Below, piece after piece: positions 1 to 9,693 of a stretch of 64,000 bases of DNA. A program made the translations under genes and the position numbers. The stretch is from Acidobacteriota bacterium (GTDB taxonomy: Bacteria > Acidobacteriota > Vicinamibacteria > Vicinamibacterales > JAFNAJ01). Under the pieces are notes generated by a model, which was not told the DNA's origin, searched no databases, and worked only from the letters and a program-made list of their open reading frames with translations. Positions within the stretch are counted from its first letter, which is position 1; each line of letters begins with the position of its first letter. Location: NCBI GenBank assembly GCA_023384575.1, contig JAHDVP010000024.1, positions 18,220 through 82,219 of the forward strand. Reading direction: 5' to 3'.

Positions 1-1853
1 CCGTCGCTGAACTCGCGAACGCGCGAGACGAGCGTCTTGAACAGGACGCGGAAGCTCAGCTCGCGGACGTTGAACCCGAGGAAGAGCAGGATCGACTCCG
101 AGCAGATCCGGACCAGCCGATCGGGCAGCCGCCAGGGGTCGCGCGCCGTCACCCGCAGGAACTCCAGGAAATCGTCCTCGGTGAGGACGAACGACGTGGG
201 TTTCGACCCGAAGAGGTGCAGCACGAGCGGCGACGCGCGATCGCCCATGGCGACCTTGCTCTTCGACTCCTTGTCGCTGCCCCGCCAGGGGCAGTCGCGT
301 TCGATGGGTTCGCGTCCCGCCCATCGCAGCGCGACGCTCATCAGCGAGTCGTAGTTGCCGGTGATGAACGTGGTGAGGCCGAGCCGGGCGAGCTGCGCGT
401 GCGGGGCCTCGGGATCGAGCTCGAAGTAGCTTCGGCCGATGACGTCGAAGACGTCGGCCGTGTCGGCGTCTTCGAGCGCCTTCCGGCCTGCGGCGTCGCG
501 CCGCGCGAGCAGTTCGTCGCGGTAGATCTCCTCGAGCCGGCGGTGCGGGGCCTGCGCGATGCCGTCGAGCGTCTCGACGATCTTCGCCACGCGTGGCAGG
601 TCTTCCGGCCGGCCGTCGATCGCCGACGAGAGCCCGTACTCGGCGACCCAGCGGGCCGAGACCTGACGCGTCGTCGGGATCAGCCCGTGGTTGATGTCGG
701 GGCCGAGCACGGGCACGATGCGTCCCTTGCGCGTCTCCGACACGATGTCGCGCCACGGAAACGCGGCGTCGACCCGTACCGGCGCGACCGGCGTGGCCGT
801 CGGCGTCCACAGCCGCCCGTCGCGCAGGCGCGTGGTCAGGACCGGGATCGACCACTCGGGGCTCGTCGCGTCGCGCAGGTAGAGCTGCTGCCGGGCGGCG
901 GAGACCGCGCGGTCGACCTCGCCCCAGGCCGCGAGCTGGCCGTAGAAAGCGCGCGTGAAGTGCATCGCGCTCTCGACCGAGATGGTCTTCTGCATGGCGA
1001 CCACGGCGGGGCACCCGCGCGCGATCAGCGCACGGGCGAGGCCGCCGAACGGCCCGCTCTTGGCCACCGCCCCGCTCTGGCACGCCACCATCGTCACCAG
1101 CCGCAGGCCCCGCTCGCCCTCGAAGATGTTCGAGAAGCGGTCCTCGTCGACGAACGCGGCTTGCCCGTCCTCGTCTTCGAGGACGAGGCGCGCGTCTCGG
1201 CCGTCGGCGCGGAGCAGGCCGTGCGCGTAGAGGTGCAGCAGATGATATTGGCCCTGCACGAGCTGCTCGAACACCCGCTCGGGCGTGGGTCGGCCCTCCA
1301 GGAACGTCCAGTCGATCTGCGAGCCGAGCGGGCGCAGGGCGTCCTCGATCTGGCGGCGGGTGTCGTCGACGGCGATGACCGACAGCCCGAACGACGAGAG
1401 GTTGTGCGGGCTCGCGACCACGACGAGCAGGCGGGGGCGCTCGGTGAGCGGTGGCGGAGGCGGCAACGGCACGGCCGCGTACCGCGAGAAGATCGTCTCG
1501 CGCGACCGGCCGAGCGCGATGTTCAGCTTCGGGTCGAACATCTCCTCCCAGTTGAGCTCGTGCAGCACGGCCGGGGCCGTGTCGGCCACCGAGAGGCGCA
1601 ACCGGAGCGTCCGTTCGCTGTGTTGGGCGAGTGCCAGCGCCGCCCGGTAGCCCGTGAGCAGATCGTCGCCCTGGCGGAAGAGCGCCGTGAAGAGCAGGCT
1701 GCCGTAGTGCTGCGGGTCGAGCCCGGCTTCGAGCAGTCGGCGCTGCTGGTCTTCGTCGAGGTCGGGGCGTCCGGAGTAGTCGGCGCCCGCCACGCGGAGC
1801 GTCGCCTGTCCGAACCCGTTCACCGTCACGTCGCAGTCGAGGCAGTCCGTCAT
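1..1853 (-). CDS. CHAT domain - SIR2-like domain fusion protein (3' end outside window)
   Basis: At least 617 codons, starting at the ATG at 1853 and still open at the window edge, so the C-terminus is missing. Residues about 1-160 form the beta-rich N-terminal part usual for CHAT proteins, ending in a poly-proline stretch. The CHAT (caspase HetF-associated with TPRs) domain follows. It shows the expected catalytic pair: His211 in LHLYAHG and Cys258 in MVACQSG. From about residue 365 a SIR2-like domain begins (GRIVPVLGPDI, later TTFITGNYDSLM), matching the SIR2_2 type that acts on NAD or nucleotides. CHAT proteins are caspase-like proteases; SIR2_2 domains occur in antiphage NADases. Function here, perhaps a cell-death or defence effector, is inferred. 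No Shine-Dalgarno is visible. The gene lies 40 bases behind a small secreted protein and may be co-transcribed with it. Confidence 0.8.
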   Translation of the reverse strand, partial: MTDCLDCDVTVNGFGQATLRVAGADYSGRPDLDEDQQRRLLEAGLDPQHYGSLLFTALFRQGDDLLTGYRAALALAQHSERTLRLRLSVADTAPAVLHELNWEEMFDPKLNIALGRSRETIFSRYAAVPLPPPPPLTERPRLLVVVASPHNLSSFGLSVIAVDDTRRQIEDALRPLGSQIDWTFLEGRPTPERVFEQLVQGQYHLLHLYAHGLLRADGRDARLVLEDEDGQAAFVDEDRFSNIFEGERGLRLVTMVACQSGAVAKSGPFGGLARALIARGCPAVVAMQKTISVESAMHFTRAFYGQLAAWGEVDRAVSAARQQLYLRDATSPEWSIPVLTTRLRDGRLWTPTATPVAPVRVDAAFPWRDIVSETRKGRIVPVLGPDINHGLIPTTRQVSARWVAEYGLSSAIDGRPEDLPRVAKIVETLDGIAQAPHRRLEEIYRDELLARRDAAGRKALEDADTADVFDVIGRSYFELDPEAPHAQLARLGLTTFITGNYDSLMSVALRWAGREPIERDCPWRGSDKESKSKVAMGDRASPLVLHLFGSKPTSFVLTEDDFLEFLRVTARDPWRLPDRLVRICSESILLFLGFNVRELSFRVLFKTLVSRVREFSD

Positions 1854-1893
1854 GGGGGCGGCTTTGTCGCGAGCCGATGAGATCGCGTGGCCA

Positions 1894-2235
1894 TCAGTGC
1901 ACGCAGCAGGTCCAGGTCACTCGAGGGCGCCCGGCCGTGTCGGCGTCCCACTTCTTGTTGCAGCGGTCGAACCATTGCCAGTGCGTGCAGCCGTCCGGCC
2001 AGCGGCGCCAGACCTGGACCCAGCAGTCGTCCTTCTTCTGGCCGTCGGTGGCGGTGAACTGGCCGGGATGCGGGTTGAGGCACTTGCCGCTGCAGTTGCG
2101 GCCCTGCGTTGACTGGCTCGGGTCGCCGTGCACCGGCGGCGCTCCGCTCGTCGCGAGGGCGAGCGCGACGAGGGCGGCGAAGCCGAGGACACGAGGTCGA
2201 CTCCACGGCAGGCGATCGGGACCGGAACGATCCAT
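1894..2235 (-). CDS. Small secreted Cys/Trp-rich protein
   Basis: A 113-residue protein starting at the ATG at 2235. An Arg-containing N-terminus precedes a hydrophobic stretch (residues about 17-30) ending in a small-residue cleavage region, so it looks exported. The mature part has seven cysteines (two in NCSGKC, three single ones, and CC near the C-terminus) and many tryptophans (CWVQVWRRW, HWQWF), suggesting a compact disulfide-bonded fold. I do not recognise the family. It is directly upstream of the CHAT-SIR2 gene on the same strand with a 40-base gap, so the two may form an operon. It could be a sensor, ligand or toxin partner of that protein, but nothing in the sequence proves this. 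Confidence 0.6.
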   Translation of the reverse strand: MDRSGPDRLPWSRPRVLGFAALVALALATSGAPPVHGDPSQSTQGRNCSGKCLNPHPGQFTATDGQKKDDCWVQVWRRWPDGCTHWQWFDRCNKKWDADTAGRPRVTWTCCVH

Positions 2236-2310
2236 GGGGTGCTCCTGCGGGCGCCGGCGCGCACCTCTGCGCTGAACTGGCGAAAGTGCGCCGATTGTAG
2301 CACCGCGCGG

Positions 2311-2335
2311 AAAAAGGGGACACTCACCTTTTTCG
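2311..2335. repeat. Family A short palindromic repeat, copy 1
   Basis: Imperfect palindrome with arms AAAAAGG and CCTTTTT around a GGACACTCA centre. It lies between the divergent secreted-protein and HD genes. Three more copies are at 21536, 28634 and 63837. Confidence 0.8.
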
Positions 2336-2395
2336 AACGTCGGATCGGCGACACTCCGTGCCCGCGCTTGTGGGTATACTCCGCTGCGAGCCGCC

Positions 2396-3079
2396 ATGTC
2401 CCACCCCCTCTTCTCGAGCTCGTTCGACCGCGCGCTGAAACTGGCCGCCATCGTCCACGCCCGGCAGCGGCGGAAGGGCACGCAGGTTCCGTACATCGCG
2501 CACCCGGTTCACGTCGCCAGGCTGCTGGCCCTCGACGGGCAGCCCCACGTCGTCGTGCTCGCCGGTGTGCTGCACGACGTGCTCGAGGACTTCGACGCGG
2601 CCAATTCTCAGACCCGCACGGAACTGGCCGAGGTGTTCCCGGAGCTGGCGGCGACGCCCGACGATCCCGCCGCGTGGACGCGCGCGCTCGGGGCAACCGT
2701 CGAGCGGGAGTTCGGGGCCGAGACCAGGCGGTGTGTCGAGGCGGTCACCGAGGTGAAGCGTCATGATGGCGCCGCGCGGCCCTGGAAGGTGCGCAAGCTC
2801 GAGCAACTCGATCACCTGCGCCAGGCCGACCCGCCGGTGGCCGCGCTCAAGGCCGCCGACGCTCTCCACAACGTGGCGTCGATTCTCGCCGACCTCGACG
2901 CCAATGGCGTGTCCGTGTTCGCGCGGTTCAAGGCCCCCGCCGACGAGACGCTGTGGTACTACCGCACCGTCGCCGAGATCGCGGCCGAGCGACTCGATGG
3001 GACGCCAAGCGGCCTCGCCGTCGAGCTGGCGGTGGCCGTCGACCGGCTGGCTTCCGCCGTCGACGCGACCCGGCCATGA
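2396..3079 (+). CDS. HD-domain protein, (p)ppGpp hydrolase (MESH1/SpoT-HD) like
   Basis: A 227-residue cytoplasmic protein made essentially of one RelA/SpoT-type HD hydrolase domain. Visible signatures are the HARQRRKGT box (His21 onward), the PYIAHP box with His36, the metal-binding His60-Asp61 in GVLHDVLED, and the later KAADALHNV box with its metal-ligand aspartate. In the family these residues bind Mn2+ and remove the 3' pyrophosphate of (p)ppGpp. No synthetase, TGS or ACT domain is present, so this is a stand-alone hydrolase of roughly the usual small size. Whether the substrate is (p)ppGpp or another nucleotide cannot be told from sequence. It is divergent from the secreted-protein/CHAT pair and followed by a family B repeat. 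Confidence 0.8.
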   Translation: MSHPLFSSSFDRALKLAAIVHARQRRKGTQVPYIAHPVHVARLLALDGQPHVVVLAGVLHDVLEDFDAANSQTRTELAEVFPELAATPDDPAAWTRALGATVEREFGAETRRCVEAVTEVKRHDGAARPWKVRKLEQLDHLRQADPPVAALKAADALHNVASILADLDANGVSVFARFKAPADETLWYYRTVAEIAAERLDGTPSGLAVELAVAVDRLASAVDATRP

Positions 3080-3095
3080 ATCCGGGACCAGCGGC

Positions 3096-3135
3096 GTCAG
3101 GTCGTGCAAGACGCCACACTTCACGACCTGACCCC
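3096..3135. repeat. Family B palindromic repeat, copy 1
   Basis: Perfect 11-bp inverted arms (GTCAGGTCGTG at 3096-3106, CACGACCTGAC at 3122-3132) around a CAAGACGCCACACTT loop. It lies between the HD gene and the BMC gene. Confidence 0.85.
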
Positions 3136-3177
3136 AGACGGGGTGTGGTAACGTGACGGGGCAGGAGCACCTCGACC

Positions 3178-3813
3178 GTGGCTGATCTCCGTTCGTACGT
3201 CTTCCTCGACTCGCTTCAATCGCAGCATGCGGCGTTTCTCGGCACGGTCGCCCAGGGGTTTCTGCCCCTGCCGGGCGACGCGTCCCTGTGGGTCGAGATC
3301 GCACCCGGCATCGAGATCAACCGCATCACCGACGTGGCCGTCAAGGCCACGAGCGTTCGGCCCGGCATGCAGATCATCGAACGGCTCTACGGCCTGCTCG
3401 AGGTCCACTCACCTTCGCAGGCCGACGTGCTCGCCGCCGGCGCCGCCATCCTCGAGACGCTCGGCCTGCGCGAAGAGGACCGCTGGAAGCCACGCATTCT
3501 CTCGAGCCAGGTCATCCACAACATCGATCCGAACCACGCGCAGCTCATCAACCGGATGCGCCACGGTCACATGATCGTCGCCCGTCAGAGCCTGTTCGTG
3601 CTCGAGGTCGAGCCGGCCGCGTATGCGGCCATCGCCGCCAACGAGGCCGAGAAGCACGCGATGATCAACATCCTCGAGGTGCGGGCGTTCGGGTCGTTCG
3701 GCCGCGTCTACCTCGGCGGCGAGGAACGCGACGTCATCGCCGGTTCGCGCTCGGCCATCGCTGCCATCGAGAACCTGACCGGCAAGGACATGCCCGGCGC
3801 CCGCAAGGGCTGA
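3178..3813 (+). CDS. Tandem BMC-domain protein (microcompartment shell trimer type)
   Basis: A 211-residue protein with two copies of the bacterial microcompartment shell fold. The first copy (about residues 45-105) shows the pattern ITDVAVKAT...[21 protein letters not shown]. The second (about 140-205) shows [14 protein letters not shown]...[21 protein letters not shown]. This is the size and layout of BMC-T proteins, which form pseudohexameric trimers in the shell facets. No other shell protein (BMC-H or BMC-P), aldehyde dehydrogenase or signature enzyme is nearby. The only close neighbour is the PLP decarboxylase starting 6 bases after its stop. It may be a satellite shell gene for a compartment encoded elsewhere, or may serve the decarboxylase. 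The BMC call is from pattern recognition and is fairly firm; the role is inference. Confidence 0.75.
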   Translation: MADLRSYVFLDSLQSQHAAFLGTVAQGFLPLPGDASLWVEIAPGIEINRITDVAVKATSVRPGMQIIERLYGLLEVHSPSQADVLAAGAAILETLGLREEDRWKPRILSSQVIHNIDPNHAQLINRMRHGHMIVARQSLFVLEVEPAAYAAIAANEAEKHAMINILEVRAFGSFGRVYLGGEERDVIAGSRSAIAAIENLTGKDMPGARKG

Positions 3814-3819
3814 CGTCAC

Positions 3820-5289
3820 GTGAGCGACGCCCCGACGCCCGACACCGCGCTCGCTCGGGTGCTCGCCGAGGTCGCCGCCGATGCGACCGACACGGTCGCC
3901 CGGCGGTTCGCCTCCGTGGCCGCGGACTACGTCGCGCGCGCCGCGCGCGGCGACGGTGCGGTGTCGACGCCGCGCCCCAGCGCCGAGCTCGCCCGCCGCT
4001 TCGACGAACCCATGCCTGCGGCGGGAGCCGCGCTCGACCTCGTCCTGGCGCGACTCGAGCGCGACGTGCTCTCCGACGCCAACCGCCTCGTGCATCCGAT
4101 GGCCATGGGGCACCAGGTTTCGCCGCCGCTGCCGGTGGCGGCCTGGACGGACGCGGTCATCGCGGCCCTCAACCAGTCGGTGGCCGTCGCCGAGATGAGC
4201 CCAACCGCGACCGCGGTCGAGCACCGCGTGGTCCGCTGGCTGTGCGATCTCGCCGGGTTCGGCGAGGGCGCCGGGGGCACCTTCACGTCGGGCGGGACGG
4301 AAGCCACCTTCTCGGCCCTGCTCGCCGCCCGCGCGGCCATCCTCCCCGAGGCGCTCGAACACGGGATGTCCGGCGATCCGCCCGTCGTGCTGTGCGGCGA
4401 ACACGCGCACTACGCCGTCAAGCGCGCGGTCGGACAGCTCGGCCTCGGCATGCGGCAGGCGCTCGCCGTGCCCTCGGACGGGTGGCGCATGAGCCCCGCT
4501 GCGCTCGAGCGGCTCCTCGACCGCTGCGCCGGCGACGGCCGCCGCGTGATGGCCGTCGTCGCGACCGCCGGCTGCACGGCCACCGGCGCGTTCGACGACC
4601 TCGAGGCCATCGGCCAGATCTGCCACCGTCACGGGACGTGGTTGCACGTCGACGGCGCCCACGGGGCCACCGCGCTCGTCTCGCCGACCCATCGCCACCG
4701 GATGCGCGGCGTGGAGCGCGCGACCTCGCTCGCCTGGGACGCCCACAAGATGTTGCTGATGCCGCTCGCGGCCGGCGTGCTGCTGGTCAGCGACGAGTCG
4801 CGGCTCGACGCCGCGTTCGCGCAGAGTGCGCCCTACCTGTTCCATGGCGGCGAGGACGGCCGTGTGTGGGACCAGGGGGTCCGCTCGTTCATGTGTTCGC
4901 GCCGGGCCGACGTCCTCAAGGTCTGGGTCGCCCTGCAGCGTCACGGGCTCGAGGGCTTCGCCGCGCTCTACGACGCGCTCGCCGCGAGCGCGCGGGCGCT
5001 CTGGGAGGAGGTCCAGGCCCGCGACGACTTCGAGGCCGCCCACGAGCCCGAGACGAACATCCTCTGCTTCCGCTGGGTGGGGCCGTCGACGCTCGACGCC
5101 GCCGCGCTCGACGAGCGCAACCGTCTCGTGCGCGAGCGCTACAACCGGTCGGGCGCGGGGTGGATCACGACAACGGTGCTGGGCGGCCGGCGCTGGCTGC
5201 GGACGACGATCATGAACCCGCGGACGACCCGAGTCCACCTGCGGGCGCTGCTCGACGGCCTGGCGCGAGTGGCCGCTCAGTGCGGGTAG
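3820..5289 (+). CDS. PLP-dependent group II amino acid decarboxylase
   Basis: A 489-residue enzyme starting at a GTG six bases after the BMC gene stop, so the two are probably translated together. It belongs to the aromatic-L-amino-acid/glutamate decarboxylase family of fold-type I PLP enzymes. Seen are the substrate/cofactor motif SPTATAVEHRVV, the phosphate-binding region FTSGGTEATF, the HVDGAHG motif that holds the pyridine nitrogen, and the Schiff-base lysine Lys310 in WDAHKMLLMP. The substrate cannot be read off. Such enzymes release CO2 and an amine, and a few relatives are aldehyde synthases, which would suit a microcompartment, but that is speculation. It ends in a hairpin shared with the convergent kinase gene. 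Confidence 0.85.
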   Translation: MSDAPTPDTALARVLAEVAADATDTVARRFASVAADYVARAARGDGAVSTPRPSAELARRFDEPMPAAGAALDLVLARLERDVLSDANRLVHPMAMGHQVSPPLPVAAWTDAVIAALNQSVAVAEMSPTATAVEHRVVRWLCDLAGFGEGAGGTFTSGGTEATFSALLAARAAILPEALEHGMSGDPPVVLCGEHAHYAVKRAVGQLGLGMRQALAVPSDGWRMSPAALERLLDRCAGDGRRVMAVVATAGCTATGAFDDLEAIGQICHRHGTWLHVDGAHGATALVSPTHRHRMRGVERATSLAWDAHKMLLMPLAAGVLLVSDESRLDAAFAQSAPYLFHGGEDGRVWDQGVRSFMCSRRADVLKVWVALQRHGLEGFAALYDALAASARALWEEVQARDDFEAAHEPETNILCFRWVGPSTLDAAALDERNRLVRERYNRSGAGWITTTVLGGRRWLRTTIMNPRTTRVHLRALLDGLARVAAQCG

Positions 5290-5309
5290 CCGCCGGTCCC
5301 GTCGGCGGC
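5289..5309. terminator. Bidirectional hairpin between convergent genes
   Basis: A 7-bp perfect stem (GCCGCCG / CGGCGGC) with a 7-nt loop fills the 22-base gap between the stops of the decarboxylase (+) and the sensor kinase (-). There is no U-tract, so termination is inferred from position. Confidence 0.5.
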
Positions 5310-5311
5310 CG

Positions 5312-7783
5312 TCAGGCCGCCCCGAGCTGCTGCTGGACCGCCTGCAGCAACTGCTCCGCGGTGTAGGGCTTCGGAAGGAACGGGATCCTGCCGTCCGCGA
5401 GGTCGAGACGCAGCCTGGCATCGTCGGTGAAGCCCGACGTGAAGACGATGCGGGTTTGCGGATGCAGGCGCTCGACCCTGGCCGCGAGGTCGCGTCCGCC
5501 GAGACCGGGGAGCACGACGTCGGTGAGCATCAGGTGAATTCGCTCGACGTGGCCCTCGACGATGCGCAGCGCCTGCTCGGCGTCCTCGGCCGTCAGCACG
5601 CGGTAGCCAGCACCTCTGAGGATCCGCGCCGCGAGCTGACGAAGCGGGCCATCGTCCTCTACGACGAGGACCGTCGTCTCGCCGCGTGGGAGCATGTCGC
5701 CGGCCGCGCCGGTCTCCGCGCCTTCCCGGGGCCCGTCGTTCGTGCTGGGCAGCAGCACGCGGAAGGTGCTGCCGTGGCCGGGGACGCTCTCGACCTGCAC
5801 CTGCCCGCCGCTCTGCGTCACGACGGCGTAGACCGTCGCCAACCCAAGTCCGGTGCCCCGGCCCACCGCCTTGGTCGTGAAGAACGGCTCGAAGACTCGC
5901 GCGCGCGTGTCCTCGTCCATGCCGACGCCCGTGTCGGTGACCGACAGCACGACGTGGCGCACGTCGGCCGGCAACAGGGCCGCCGACACCTCCTGGGACG
6001 TCGCGTCACGGGCGTCGATCGTGATGCGACCGCCGTCGGGCAGCGCATCGCGGGCGTTGACCACGAGGTTCATCACGACCTGTTCGATTTGTCCGCGATC
6101 GGCTCGGATCGCGAGCGGAGAGCCGTTCGTGTTCACGACGAGCTCGACGTGCTCGCCGAGCAGGCGACCGAGCATGCCGCGCATGCCGCCGATCACCTCG
6201 CCGAGATCGAGCGCGACGGGCGCGATGGGGCTCTTCCTCGCGAAGGCGAGCAGCTGACGCGTGAGCGATGCGGCGCGATCGCCTGCCTCGCGGATCTGCG
6301 CGACGTCGGCGCCCATCGGATGCCCGTCGTCGAGCTGCAGGGCGAGCAGCTCGGCCGTGCCGTTGATGATGGTGAGCAGGTTGTTGAAGTCGTGCGCGAC
6401 GCCACCGGCGAGCCGGCCGATGCTGTCCATCTTCTGGGCGTGCAGGAACTGCGTCTCGAGCTCGCGCTGCCGCGTCAGGTCCCATTTGATCGCCACGAAA
6501 TGGGTGATGTCGCCTTGCAGGTCCCTGACGGGCGTGATCGTCTGCTGCTCGGTGTAGTGGCTGCCGTCCTTCCTCCTGTTGGTCAGCTCGCCGCTCCACA
6601 CGCGGCCGGCGAGGAGCGTCTGCCACATCTCGGCGTAGAAGGCGTCGTCGTGCACGCCCGACTTGAGCAGGGCCCGCGGATTCTGCCCGACGGCTTCCTC
6701 GACGCGGTAGCCGGTGAGGGTCGAGAACGCCGGGTTGGCCCACACGATCGTGCCGTCGCGGTCGGTGATCACGATCGCGTTGGCGGTCGCGTTCAACGCG
6801 GCGCTCTGCAGGCGCAGGTCCGACTCGGCGAGCCGGCGCGTGGTGATGTCCTGCAGCGCGCCGTGCACCCTTGTGGCGCGGCCGTGCTCGTCGCGCGAGA
6901 TGCTCGCCCGATCCTCCACGATGGCGTAGCTGCCGTCGGCGCGGCGGAACCGGTACTCGTCCGACCAGTGCGAGTGGCCGCCGTCGAGTGCGAACTCGAG
7001 GCCGGCGCCGACGCGGCTCTTGTCGTCGGGATGGATCCGCGCCTGCCAGAACTCGAGCGTCTGCGCCGCAGGCTCTTTCGCATACCCGAAGACCTGGTAG
7101 AACACGTCGTTCCACCACAGGCTGCGCGTCGCGAGGTCCAGATCCCACAGGGCGTTGAAGGTGATGCGTGTCGTCCGCTGGAACCGGTCGACGCTCTCGC
7201 GCAGCGCGGCCACCGATCGGGCCGCGGCCTGCTGGTCGGAGAGGATGCGGCCGGCGAGGATCGTGGCCAGCGGGTAGAGCACGATCACCGGAACGCCGAT
7301 CCGGCCGAGCGCGGCCAGCGCGTCGTGCCGGGGCAGTACGAAAAACAGGGCGAGCATCACGACGTGCACGACGACGCCGAAGAGGAACAGCGTGCGCGCG
7401 TCCGGTGGGACCTCGTCGTGTCGACGACGCTCGTGGGCGATCACCCCGATGACGGCCGATGAGGTGACGACGAGGACTCCCATGACGAGCCCGCCGCCAC
7501 CGAGCGCCGCGCGCCCGGCGATGGTGACGAGGCCCGCCGCGAGAGCGGCCCAGGGGCCGAAGTAGAGCGCGCACAGGCTCACCACGACCGAGCGGCCGTC
7601 GAAGAACAGCCCCGGCCAGAGCGTCACCGGGCGAAGCATGCCGAGCACCGCGGCCCCGCCGAACAGCAGCCCCTGGGCGATCGCACCGCGCCGGGTGTGC
7701 GCGGGCCACCGCTGCACGACGAACCCCGACACGACGCTCAGCGCGACGAGCAGCGTGAGGTTCAGGACGAGGTCGATGTACAT
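5312..7783 (-). CDS. Hybrid sensor histidine kinase (5TM-LYT, PAS, HisKA, HATPase, REC)
   Basis: An 823-residue inner-membrane kinase starting at the ATG at 7783. The first 180 or so residues hold five to six membrane segments of the LytS/YhcK sensor type. Two PAS-type domains follow. Next comes the dimerisation box with the phospho-acceptor His464 (GGVAHDFNN), then the ATPase with its N, G1 and G2 boxes ([34 protein letters not shown]). A C-terminal receiver has the phospho-acceptor Asp755 (LMLTDVVLP) and the conserved lysine in FLPKPY. An internal receiver with no output domain suggests a phosphorelay to an unlinked regulator. It is divergent from the lactate-permease gene and may sense a related carboxylate; that link is inferred only from position. 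The reading frame stays open far upstream but becomes Arg/Pro-rich non-protein-like sequence. Confidence 0.9.
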   Translation of the reverse strand: MYIDLVLNLTLLVALSVVSGFVVQRWPAHTRRGAIAQGLLFGGAAVLGMLRPVTLWPGLFFDGRSVVVSLCALYFGPWAALAAGLVTIAGRAALGGGGLVMGVLVVTSSAVIGVIAHERRRHDEVPPDARTLFLFGVVVHVVMLALFFVLPRHDALAALGRIGVPVIVLYPLATILAGRILSDQQAAARSVAALRESVDRFQRTTRITFNALWDLDLATRSLWWNDVFYQVFGYAKEPAAQTLEFWQARIHPDDKSRVGAGLEFALDGGHSHWSDEYRFRRADGSYAIVEDRASISRDEHGRATRVHGALQDITTRRLAESDLRLQSAALNATANAIVITDRDGTIVWANPAFSTLTGYRVEEAVGQNPRALLKSGVHDDAFYAEMWQTLLAGRVWSGELTNRRKDGSHYTEQQTITPVRDLQGDITHFVAIKWDLTRQRELETQFLHAQKMDSIGRLAGGVAHDFNNLLTIINGTAELLALQLDDGHPMGADVAQIREAGDRAASLTRQLLAFARKSPIAPVALDLGEVIGGMRGMLGRLLGEHVELVVNTNGSPLAIRADRGQIEQVVMNLVVNARDALPDGGRITIDARDATSQEVSAALLPADVRHVVLSVTDTGVGMDEDTRARVFEPFFTTKAVGRGTGLGLATVYAVVTQSGGQVQVESVPGHGSTFRVLLPSTNDGPREGAETGAAGDMLPRGETTVLVVEDDGPLRQLAARILRGAGYRVLTAEDAEQALRIVEGHVERIHLMLTDVVLPGLGGRDLAARVERLHPQTRIVFTSGFTDDARLRLDLADGRIPFLPKPYTAEQLLQAVQQQLGAA

Positions 7784-7882
7784 CGCCGGGAAGTGGCCGG
7801 GGGAGACGCGCCGCAGGACATCCGCTACAGGGTAGCGCACTCGCCGGCGGCCTGGCACGCGGCCACCGCTCGCGCCGACTTC

Positions 7883-9595
7883 GTGTATCGTCTCCCGAAC
7901 GCCACTCGGGAGGCCCACCTGTCGACGACCGCCGCGCCCGGCGTACTGGCCCTGCTGGCCCTCACGCCCATTGTCACCGTCGGGGTGCTTCTCGTCGGCT
8001 TCCGCCTGCCGGCGTCGCGGGCGATGCCCGTCGCGTACGCCGTGACGCTGCTCGTGGCCGCGCTCGTCTGGCGGGTGACCCCGCTCGGGCTCGTCGCCGC
8101 GAGCCTGCAGGGCCTGCTGCTGGCCGCGACGCTGCTCTACATCATCTTCGGCGCGCTGCTGCTGCTCGCCACGCTCGGCGCAAGCGGGGCCGTCGCCACC
8201 ATCCGCGACGCCTTCACCGGCATCAGTCCCGACCGCCGCGTGCAGGCGATCATCGTAGGCTGGCTCTTCGGCAGCTTCATCGAGGGCGCGTCGGGGTTCG
8301 GCACGCCGGCGGCGATCGCGGCGCCGCTCATGCTGGCGCTGGGGTTTCCGGCGATGGCCGCGGTGATGGTGGGGCTCGTCATCCAGAGCACGCCGGTGTC
8401 GTTCGGGGCGGTCGGCACGCCCATCCTCGTCGGCGTGGCCGGCGGCCTCGATGCCGACCTGGCGCGCGAGGCGATCGTGGCGGGCGGCTGGACGGCACGC
8501 TCCCATCTCGAGCACGTCGCGGTGCGCGTCGCGGTGCTCCATGCGGCGGCGGGCACGCTCGTCCCGCTCTTCCTCTGCGCGATGCTGACGCGGTTCTACG
8601 GCGCCCGCCGCAGCGCGCGGGAGGGCTTGGCGGCGTGGCCCTTCGCGCTCTTCTCGGCGTTCGCCTTCACCGTGCCGTACCTCGCCTGCGCCGTGCTGCT
8701 CGGGCCCGAGTTTCCGTCGTTGATCGGTGGCGCCTTGGGCCTGGCCGTCGTCGTCGCGGCCGCGCGCCGCGGCTGGTTCGTGCCGCGGGAGGTCTGGGAC
8801 TTCGCGCCACGCCGCGACTGGGAGCGGGCGTGGATGGGCCGCATCGAGCCCGCGACCGACGCCCGCCGCGCGCACATGTCGACCGCCCGGGCCTGGCTGC
8901 CGTACGGTGTCGTCGCGGTGCTCCTGCTCGTGACCCGGCTGCCGTCGCTCGGCCTCGGCGCCTGGCTGGCTGGCGTCGACATCGGGCCGGCGAGCATTCT
9001 CGGGAGCGGCATCGGACAGTCGTTCCTGCCGCTTTACTCGCCGGGCTTCCTGTTCATCGTCACGTGCGTCGTGACCTACGGCCTGCACCGGATGCGCGCG
9101 GGCGAGATCCGGCAGTCGTGGCGCGTCGCGGCGAGCCAGCTCCGCGGTGCGGCCGTGGCCCTCGTGTTCGCCCTGCCCATGGTGCGGGTCTTCATCGAGT
9201 CGGGCCCCGCCCTGAACGCGTCCGGTCTCGACAGCATGCCGCTGATGCTGGCCCAGACGGCCGCCGACGTCGCCGGCCAGGCGTGGCCGCTCTGTGCTCC
9301 CTGGATCGGGGCACTCGGCGCGTTCGTCGCCGGCAGCAACACGGTGTCGAACCTGATGTTCGCCCTGTTCCAGTTCGCCACCGCGCTGAAGATCGGTGCC
9401 GATCCGGCGGTGGTCGTCGCGGTCCAGGCCGTCGGCGGGGCGGCGGGCAACATGATCACCGTGCACAACGTGGTGGCGGCCTCGGCGACGGTCGGTCTGA
9501 TCGGGCAGGAAGGAGCGCTCATTCGCAAGACGCTCGTCCCGATGGTCTACTACTGCCTGCTGACGGGCGCGCTCGCCTGGTGGTGGGCGGCCTGA
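7883..9595 (+). CDS. L-lactate permease family transporter (LctP)
   Basis: About 570 residues with 12 or more hydrophobic segments, matching the LctP/LldP lactate:proton symporter family in length and in conserved stretches such as [48 protein letters not shown] and [18 protein letters not shown]. It imports lactate or glycolate into the cell. The start is uncertain. The GTG at 7883 is the most usual codon available, but a CTG at 7919 sits five bases after a good GGGAGG ribosome site and would remove a short polar leader. The next gene downstream encodes an alpha-hydroxy-acid dehydrogenase, so the pair makes sense as import plus oxidation. The divergent hybrid kinase may regulate them. Confidence 0.85.
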   Translation: MYRLPNATREAHLSTTAAPGVLALLALTPIVTVGVLLVGFRLPASRAMPVAYAVTLLVAALVWRVTPLGLVAASLQGLLLAATLLYIIFGALLLLATLGASGAVATIRDAFTGISPDRRVQAIIVGWLFGSFIEGASGFGTPAAIAAPLMLALGFPAMAAVMVGLVIQSTPVSFGAVGTPILVGVAGGLDADLAREAIVAGGWTARSHLEHVAVRVAVLHAAAGTLVPLFLCAMLTRFYGARRSAREGLAAWPFALFSAFAFTVPYLACAVLLGPEFPSLIGGALGLAVVVAAARRGWFVPREVWDFAPRRDWERAWMGRIEPATDARRAHMSTARAWLPYGVVAVLLLVTRLPSLGLGAWLAGVDIGPASILGSGIGQSFLPLYSPGFLFIVTCVVTYGLHRMRAGEIRQSWRVAASQLRGAAVALVFALPMVRVFIESGPALNASGLDSMPLMLAQTAADVAGQAWPLCAPWIGALGAFVAGSNTVSNLMFALFQFATALKIGADPAVVVAVQAVGGAAGNMITVHNVVAASATVGLIGQEGALIRKTLVPMVYYCLLTGALAWWWAA

Positions 9596-9693
9596 GACGA
9601 CCGGAGCGGCCACCGCGGCCCGCGAGTGCGTGACGCGACCGGTCGCCGAAAGTCGTCCCGGTCAGGTGTCGCCTTCGGTACAATCGGCTCGCC

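Noticed and set aside
7784..9613. Extension of the sensor kinase frame to a 1433-aa protein
   Set aside because: The extra N-terminal part is Arg/Glu/Gln-rich antisense of the permease gene with no domain; the kinase starts properly at the ATG at 7783.
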